From contig NZ_CP063196.1 in assembly GCF_003574835.2 (NCBI RefSeq), forward strand, positions 5,146,001 through 5,210,000: a stretch of DNA of 64,000 bases, written 5' to 3'. How positions within the stretch are numbered: position 1 is the stretch's first letter; the number at the start of each line of letters is the position of its first letter. A model generated the notes under the pieces. It saw only the letters and a program-made list of their open reading frames with translations. It was not told the DNA's origin and did not search any database. Source of the DNA: Thermobifida halotolerans (GTDB lineage: Bacteria; Actinomycetota; Actinomycetes; Streptosporangiales; Streptosporangiaceae). Below are positions 59,431 to 64,000 of this stretch, one piece after another. Made by a program: the position numbers and the translations under genes.

Positions 59431-60333
59431 ATGCGGAAGCGCAGTTCCAACCCCGTGATCAAGCGGGCCCTGGCTGCCGCTCCGGGAAGCGCGGGCGCCT
59501 ACCCGCAGCCCGGCTACGGTCAGCCCTACCCCCCGCAGGGCTACGGTCAGCCCCACCCCCAGCCGGGCTACGGTCCCAACCCGTACGGGACCCAGCCGGG
59601 CCATGCGCCGGTCGGCCCCGGCTACCGGGACCCCAACTACCGCCCGGTGACCATCGACGACGTCGTGATGCGGACCGGCTTCACGCTCGGCACCGTCGTC
59701 CTGGGCGCCGTCCTCACCTACTTCCTGGCGATGTCCAACCCGGCGCTCGGTCTCGGGCTGCTGGTCGTCGGCGCGATCGGCGCGCTGGTCATGGGTCTGG
59801 TCATCGCCTTCACCAGGTCCACCAACCCCGTCCTGATCCTCCTCTACGCGGCGTTGGAGGGTCTGTTCGTCGGCGGGTTCAGCTTCCTGCTGGAGGCGTC
59901 CCTCGCGGGAGTGGCCCCCGGCGGCCTGGTGGTCCCCGCGGTCTTCGGCACGCTGTTCGTGGCGGGCACCATGCTCGCGCTCTACAAGTTCCAGGTCATC
60001 CGGGTCACCAACACCTTCGTCAAGGTCGTGACCGCGGCGGTGATCGCCTTCGCCGTGCTGGTCCTGGCCAACCTCGTCCTCAGCTTCTTCATCCCGGGCG
60101 GGCTGGGCCTGCGCGAGGCGGGACCGCTGGGTCTGGCGGTGAGCGCCATCGCCATCGTCCTGGCGGCGCTGGTGCTGGCCATCGACTTCAAGGACGTCGA
60201 CGACGCCCTCGCGCTGGGGCTGCCGGAGAAGGTCTCCTGGCAGCTCGCGTTCGGCCTGACCCTGTCCCTGGTCTGGCTCTACATCGAGATCCTGCGTCTG
60301 CTCTGGATCATCCAGTCGATGTTCAGCGAATAG
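59431..60333 (+). CDS. Bax inhibitor-1/YccA family membrane protein
   Basis: A 300-residue protein with seven membrane helices after an N-terminal Gly/Tyr/Pro/Gln-rich tail (repeats of YGQPxPxxG, residues 20-60). The second and sixth helices carry the family's LYAALEGLFVGG and VLAIDFKDVDDAL segments. YccA-like proteins modulate membrane proteolysis or ion flux; the role here is unknown. The N-terminal extension is usual in actinobacterial members. Confidence 0.9.
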   Translation: MRKRSSNPVIKRALAAAPGSAGAYPQPGYGQPYPPQGYGQPHPQPGYGPNPYGTQPGHAPVGPGYRDPNYRPVTIDDVVMRTGFTLGTVVLGAVLTYFLAMSNPALGLGLLVVGAIGALVMGLVIAFTRSTNPVLILLYAALEGLFVGGFSFLLEASLAGVAPGGLVVPAVFGTLFVAGTMLALYKFQVIRVTNTFVKVVTAAVIAFAVLVLANLVLSFFIPGGLGLREAGPLGLAVSAIAIVLAALVLAIDFKDVDDALALGLPEKVSWQLAFGLTLSLVWLYIEILRLLWIIQSMFSE

Positions 60334-60353
60334 ACGCGGCCGTAGCGCAGGTG

Positions 60354-60385
60354 GAACGCCTCTTCCCGCTTGGGAGGAGGCGTTC
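60354..60385. terminator. Hairpin between the Bax1-like gene and the DUF4287 gene
   Basis: Nine-base perfect arms (GAACGCCTC and complement) with a 14-base loop, between convergent genes. Confidence 0.7.
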
Positions 60386-60396
60386 TCGCTCTGCGG

Positions 60397-60663
60397 TCAG
60401 GACCGTGCTGCGGATCCGGAGCTCCTCTGGTACGGGACCGGGGTGTGGCTGCGGCGGCGGCGGTCGAACTCCTGGACGATCGCGGTGGCGTACCCGTGGC
60501 TCAGACCGTACTCGTCGGCCAGCCAGTGCGCGCGTTCCACGCAGTTGGTCAGCGCGGGACCTTTTCCCAGGATGTCGAACCACTCGTGGAGTTCGTGTCC
60601 GGTGGTGTCGGGGATCCGCGCGAGGAGTTGTGCGTGGATCTCCGGAGAGTGGGTTACCGGCAT
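60397..60663 (-). CDS. DUF4287 family protein
   Basis: An 88-residue protein. It carries LLARIPDTTGHELHEWFDIL and WLADEYGLSHGYATAIVQEF, the DUF4287 pattern found in small bacterial proteins of unknown function. ATG 60663 with GGAGG five bases upstream is the start; ATG 60687 in frame lacks a ribosome site. It converges on the Bax1-like gene. Confidence 0.85.
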   Translation of the reverse strand: MPVTHSPEIHAQLLARIPDTTGHELHEWFDILGKGPALTNCVERAHWLADEYGLSHGYATAIVQEFDRRRRSHTPVPYQRSSGSAARS

Positions 60664-60836
60664 GGGCACCTCCAAAGTGAGCGGCACTTATCAAGGACAC
60701 TGCAATACGATTGCGGTTCGGACAAGGGAGTTGTGGAACCTTTTACGGTCCGCTCCGTAGATCAGTCTTTGCGTTCGGAGGGCGGTCGGGGCGGCACCAC
60801 CGGCCAGCGCCGAGAAGGTCCCCAAACAACGGCAAA

Positions 60837-60863
60837 GCGGGGCACTCGCCGTGAATGCCCCGC
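60837..60863 (-). terminator. Hairpin downstream of the thiolase gene
   Basis: Eight-base perfect arms (GCGGGGCA and complement) with an 11-base loop. A second hairpin at 60877-60894 (CGGTGGG arms, TCAG loop) lies seven bases from the thiolase stop. Confidence 0.7.
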
Positions 60864-60900
60864 CCGTGCGGCCCGCCGGTGGGTCAGCCCACCGCCGGGG

Positions 60901-62124
60901 TCAGTTCAGCCGTTCGAAGACGGCGGCCATGCCCTGTCCACCGCCCACGCACATGGTCTCCAGGCCGAAGGTCCTGTCGTGGAACCGCAGCCCGTTGAGC
61001 AGGGTGGTGGTGATCCGCGCGCCGGTCATGCCGAACGGGTGGCCGACCGCGATCGCACCGCCGTTGACGTTGAGCTGGGAGTCGATGTCGATGCCCAGGT
61101 CGTCGGCCGACGGCAGCACCTGTGCGGCGAACGCCTCGTTGATCTCCACCAGGTCGATGTCGCGGATCGACATGTTGGCGCGGGACAGCGCCTGACGGGA
61201 CGCCTCCACCGGGCCCAGGCCCATGATCTCGGGGGACAGCGCGCTCACTCCGGTCGACACGATCCGCGCCAGCGGTGTGATGCCCAGTTCGGCGGCCTTG
61301 GTGTCACTCATGATGACCACCGCGGCCGCGCCGTCGTTGAGCGGGCAGCAGTTCGCGGCCGTGACCGTGCCGTCGGGGCGGAACACCGGCTTGAGTTCGG
61401 CGACCTTCTCGTAGGTGGTGCCGCGCCGGGGGCCGTCGTCGGTGGAGACCACGGTGCCGTCGGGCAGCGTCACCGGGGTGATCTCGCGCTCCCAGAAGCC
61501 GTTGTCGATGGACTTCTCGGCCAGGTTCTGCGAGCGCACCCCGAACTCGTCCTGGCGCTGCCGGGAGATGCCGCGGATCTGTGCCACGTTCTCGGCGGTC
61601 TGCCCCATGGCGATGTAGACGTCGGGAAGCTCGCCGTTCTCGCGCGGGTCGCGCCAGGGCTCGGCGCCGCCCTCGGCGCGCTTGGCGGTGCGCGCCTCGG
61701 CGGAGGCGAACAGCGGGTTCTTGGTGTCGGGCAGTGTGTCGCTGTTGCCCTTGGTGAAGCGGCTGACCATCTCCACGCCGGCGGAGACGAAGACGTCGCC
61801 CTCACCGGCCTTGATGGCGTGGAAGGCCATCCGGGTGGTCTGGAGTGAGGACGAGCAGTAGCGGGTGACGGTGGTGCCCGGAACGGAGTCCAGGCCCAGT
61901 TGCACGGCGATCACGCGGGCCAGGTTGTGGCCCTGCTCACCGCCGGGCAGTCCGCAGCCCAGCATCAGGTCGTCGATGGTCTTGGGGTCCAGTTGGGGGA
62001 CCTTGGCCAGTGCCGCGGAGATGATCTGCACGGCCAGGTCGTCCGGTCGGATGTCTTTGAGTGAGCCCTTGAAGGCCCGTCCGATCGGAGAACGCGCCGT
62101 GGCGACGATGACGGCTTCAGGCAT
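60901..62124 (-). CDS. Acetyl-CoA acyltransferase (thiolase)
   Basis: Condenses or cleaves acyl-CoA thioesters in fatty acid metabolism. The 407-residue protein has the nucleophile Cys in TRYCSSSLQT, the NEAFAAQVLPSADDLGID segment, the catalytic GHPFGMTGARI and the final Cys in CVGGGQGMA. ATG 62124 with GAAAGG upstream is used; the longer frame adds unlike sequence. No beta-oxidation operon partner is adjacent. Degradative and biosynthetic roles cannot be separated from the sequence. Confidence 0.93.
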   Translation of the reverse strand: MPEAVIVATARSPIGRAFKGSLKDIRPDDLAVQIISAALAKVPQLDPKTIDDLMLGCGLPGGEQGHNLARVIAVQLGLDSVPGTTVTRYCSSSLQTTRMAFHAIKAGEGDVFVSAGVEMVSRFTKGNSDTLPDTKNPLFASAEARTAKRAEGGAEPWRDPRENGELPDVYIAMGQTAENVAQIRGISRQRQDEFGVRSQNLAEKSIDNGFWEREITPVTLPDGTVVSTDDGPRRGTTYEKVAELKPVFRPDGTVTAANCCPLNDGAAAVVIMSDTKAAELGITPLARIVSTGVSALSPEIMGLGPVEASRQALSRANMSIRDIDLVEINEAFAAQVLPSADDLGIDIDSQLNVNGGAIAVGHPFGMTGARITTTLLNGLRFHDRTFGLETMCVGGGQGMAAVFERLN

Positions 62125-62201
62125 GTTCTCGGCCTTTCTAGGAAGCGCTGACGGGAATCGCCCGCAGACCACGGGCGGCGGCGACCTCGTTACCCGAAAC
62201 G

Positions 62202-63248
62202 CTAGCCGGTACCACTCTCGACGGGCGTGTCCGGGGTGGCCTTAACCGAATGAGAATCGGTTTCTGTTTTGGTGATGGTGTCGGAGCGGGCGTTCTCGCG
62301 GCGCAGCAGCCACGCCCACAACCTGCGCGGGCCCTGCCCGTCACCCGTCCGCGCGGCCTGTCTGACCTCGCTGCCGACCTGCTCGACGGCCTCCGCCGCG
62401 GCCCGGTCCACCGGCAGGACCTCGGCCTCCTCACTCCGCTGCGGCTCGACCGGTCCGGGCAGCAGGTCCATGGCCGCGCACACCGCGGGCAGCACCACCG
62501 TGACAGCCCGCGCATACCCGCGGGCCGAGGGATGAAAACGGTCGGGACCGAACATCTCGTCGGCGTGGAGCGCGAACTCGTCGGAGAGCAGGTCGCCCAA
62601 CGCCACGGTGCTGCCGCCCTCCTCCACCACCGCCACCGTCTGCGCGGCGGCCATCTGCCGGGAGGCACGCCGCGCGACGGCACGCAGCGGCTGCGGGATC
62701 GGCTGCACCGTGCCGAGGTCGGGACAGGTCGCCACCACCACCGCCGCGCCCGCGCCCACCAGCTCGCGCACCACCTCCCGCAGGTGCGCCACCGCGTCGA
62801 CGGGGCGGACCCGCCTGATGACGTCGTTGGCCCCGATGAAGACCACCGCCAGGTCCACCCGGCGGCCGCGGACCCTCTCCCACTGTCCCACCAGCCCCTT
62901 GGAGGTGGCGCCCACCTTCGACACGTCCCGCAGCCGCACCGGCCGGTCGGCGGCGGCCGACAGCCCCGAGGCGAGGTGCACCGGCGGGGTCTGCCTGGGG
63001 TCGTCCACCGCGAAACCCGCGGCGGTGGAGTCCCCCATCATCACCAGGGCGATCGGCTCGCCTCCGCCGACGCCGTAGACCCCGTTGACCCGGGGGCGCT
63101 TCCACGGGGTGACCCCGATCGCCCGGGCCGCCATCCTGGCCTGGAGATACAGCAGGACGACGGTGCTGGCGGCCAGCAGGGTCAGCCCGCCGCCGCCGAA
63201 CGCCGTCGCCGCCGCGATCCGGCGGGCCCGCGCCGCGCGTAACGCCAT
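62202..63248 (-). CDS. SGNH/GDSL hydrolase with N-terminal membrane anchor
   Basis: A 348-residue protein. Residues 12-40 form a membrane anchor (GGGGLTLLAASTVVLLYLQA). The SGNH motifs are intact: Ser in VMMGDSTAAGF, the Gly of KVGATSKG, Asn in FIGANDVI and His in DRFHPSARGY. It should therefore be an active esterase or deacetylase facing out. A charged tail of about 100 residues follows the catalytic domain. AGGAGG lies seven bases before ATG 63248. Confidence 0.9.
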   Translation of the reverse strand: MALRAARARRIAAATAFGGGGLTLLAASTVVLLYLQARMAARAIGVTPWKRPRVNGVYGVGGGEPIALVMMGDSTAAGFAVDDPRQTPPVHLASGLSAAADRPVRLRDVSKVGATSKGLVGQWERVRGRRVDLAVVFIGANDVIRRVRPVDAVAHLREVVRELVGAGAAVVVATCPDLGTVQPIPQPLRAVARRASRQMAAAQTVAVVEEGGSTVALGDLLSDEFALHADEMFGPDRFHPSARGYARAVTVVLPAVCAAMDLLPGPVEPQRSEEAEVLPVDRAAAEAVEQVGSEVRQAARTGDGQGPRRLWAWLLRRENARSDTITKTETDSHSVKATPDTPVESGTG

Positions 63249-63480
63249 GCCATCGCCTCCTGACGGTGAGGGGAACCGTTCCTACTCCCAAGTAATACCC
63301 GGAGACAGCGGACGGCAGTCGGACCGGCAGGAGGCGCGCCCGTGGCGAATACCGGGCGGGACGGAGACGTTAGGGTCGGACGGAGACCGGGGGACCGGTA
63401 CCGCACGGCACCGGCCGCCGCCCGCACCGCCGCCGCACCGGGAGGCGGGGCGGCGGCCCAAGGGGAGGGAAGGGACGTTG

Positions 63481-64000
63481 ATGCGGGTCTACAACTCTTT
63501 GATCGAACTGGTCGGCGACACCCCGTTGGTTCGGTTGAAGAAGGTCGCCGCAGGACTCGCGCCGACCGTGCTGGCCAAGGTGGAGTACTTCAACCCGGGA
63601 GGATCGGTCAAGGACCGCATCGCCCTGCGCATGGTCGAGGACGCCGAGCGGAGGGGCCTGCTCGGGCCGGGCGGCACCATCGTGGAGCCGACCTCCGGCA
63701 ACACCGGCGTGGGTCTGGCCATCGTCGCCGCCGAGAGGGGCTACCGCTGCGTGTTCGTCTGCCCCGACAAGGTCGGCGCCGACAAGCTCGCGGTGCTGCG
63801 CGCCTACGGCGCCGAGGTGGTGGTCTGCCCGACCACGGTCGCCCCCGACCACCCCGAGTCCTACTACTCGGTCTCCGACCGCCTGGCCGCGACCATCCCC
63901 GGCGCCTGGAAACCCGACCAGTACGCCAACCCCAACAACCCGGAGTCGCACTACCACAGCACCGGCCCCGAGATCTGGAAGCAGACCGAGGGCCGGATCA
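63481..64000 (+). CDS. cbs: Cystathionine beta-synthase, 5' part
   Basis: PLP enzyme joining serine and homocysteine in transsulfuration. The first 173 residues are present: ELVGDTPLVRLKKV, the PLP lysine in PGGSVKDRIALRM, PTSGNTGVGLAIVAAERGY, and YANPNNPESHYHSTGPEIW. This last segment favours cystathionine beta-synthase over cysteine synthase. GAGGGAAGGGA lies just before ATG 63481. The gene runs off the window, so the C-terminal CBS pair cannot be checked. Confidence 0.93.
   Translation, partial: MRVYNSLIELVGDTPLVRLKKVAAGLAPTVLAKVEYFNPGGSVKDRIALRMVEDAERRGLLGPGGTIVEPTSGNTGVGLAIVAAERGYRCVFVCPDKVGADKLAVLRAYGAEVVVCPTTVAPDHPESYYSVSDRLAATIPGAWKPDQYANPNNPESHYHSTGPEIWKQTEGRI

Overview
The window is 64 kb of GC-rich DNA (roughly 70 percent G+C, third codon positions almost always G or C) from an actinobacterial chromosome. 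Gene content and order (glmU-prs-rplY-pth, eno-ftsB-DUF501-ppx, DUF397/DUF5753 regulators, TTG and GTG starts, archaeal-type MetRS) fit Nocardiopsaceae, for example Thermobifida or a near relative. That placement is inference; no 16S gene or other decisive marker is present.

Layout. 1-5.0 kb: fused secDF (cut by the left edge), a small secreted protein and metG. 5.0-8.3 kb: a decayed accessory patch with a truncated DUF5753 regulator beside an intact DUF397 gene, a 256-bp inverted-repeat element, and a Septu-like ATPase/HNH pair whose nuclease gene is frameshifted and has lost key residues. 8.4-10.5 kb: tatD and a CoA-transferase. 10.8-19.7 kb: the most notable region, a conflict-type operon encoding a trypsin-like protease with an effector-associated domain, a VMAP-type protein, a MoxR AAA ATPase with altered Walker B and sensor 1, and a 1451-residue vWA/NB-ARC/TPR fusion, followed by a DUF397 gene and a trypsin-co-occurring domain protein.

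19.7-30.7 kb: rsmA, a Ser/Thr kinase, ispE, soxR with a SoxR box shared with a divergent ABC-F gene, a GDSL-type lipoprotein lacking its catalytic Ser and His, marR with its own palindrome, and a desaturase-tetR operon with an upstream palindrome. 30.9-41.2 kb: tRNA-Gln, glmU, prs, rplY, pth, sulfate activation (cysQ, cysD, cysN), an Alg14-like protein, then nsrR and hmp with a 29-bp palindrome for nitric oxide response. 41.3-56.1 kb: mfd, an APS kinase fused to a degenerate ATP sulfurylase, mazG, an ftsW paralogue, a TauE/SafE exporter, eno-ftsB-DUF501-ppx, and ndh behind Rex-type operators. 56.1-64 kb: an atypical tRNA with UAA anticodon, the proline catabolic pair, a Bax1-like protein, a DUF4287 protein, a thiolase, an SGNH hydrolase and the start of cbs.

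The genes read as housekeeping DNA with two defence or conflict insertions. Redox and stress themes recur: SoxR, NsrR/Hmp, Rex/Ndh, and sulfur assimilation through cysDNQ, the APS kinase and Cbs. Terminators are mostly long perfect GC hairpins without T-tracts.
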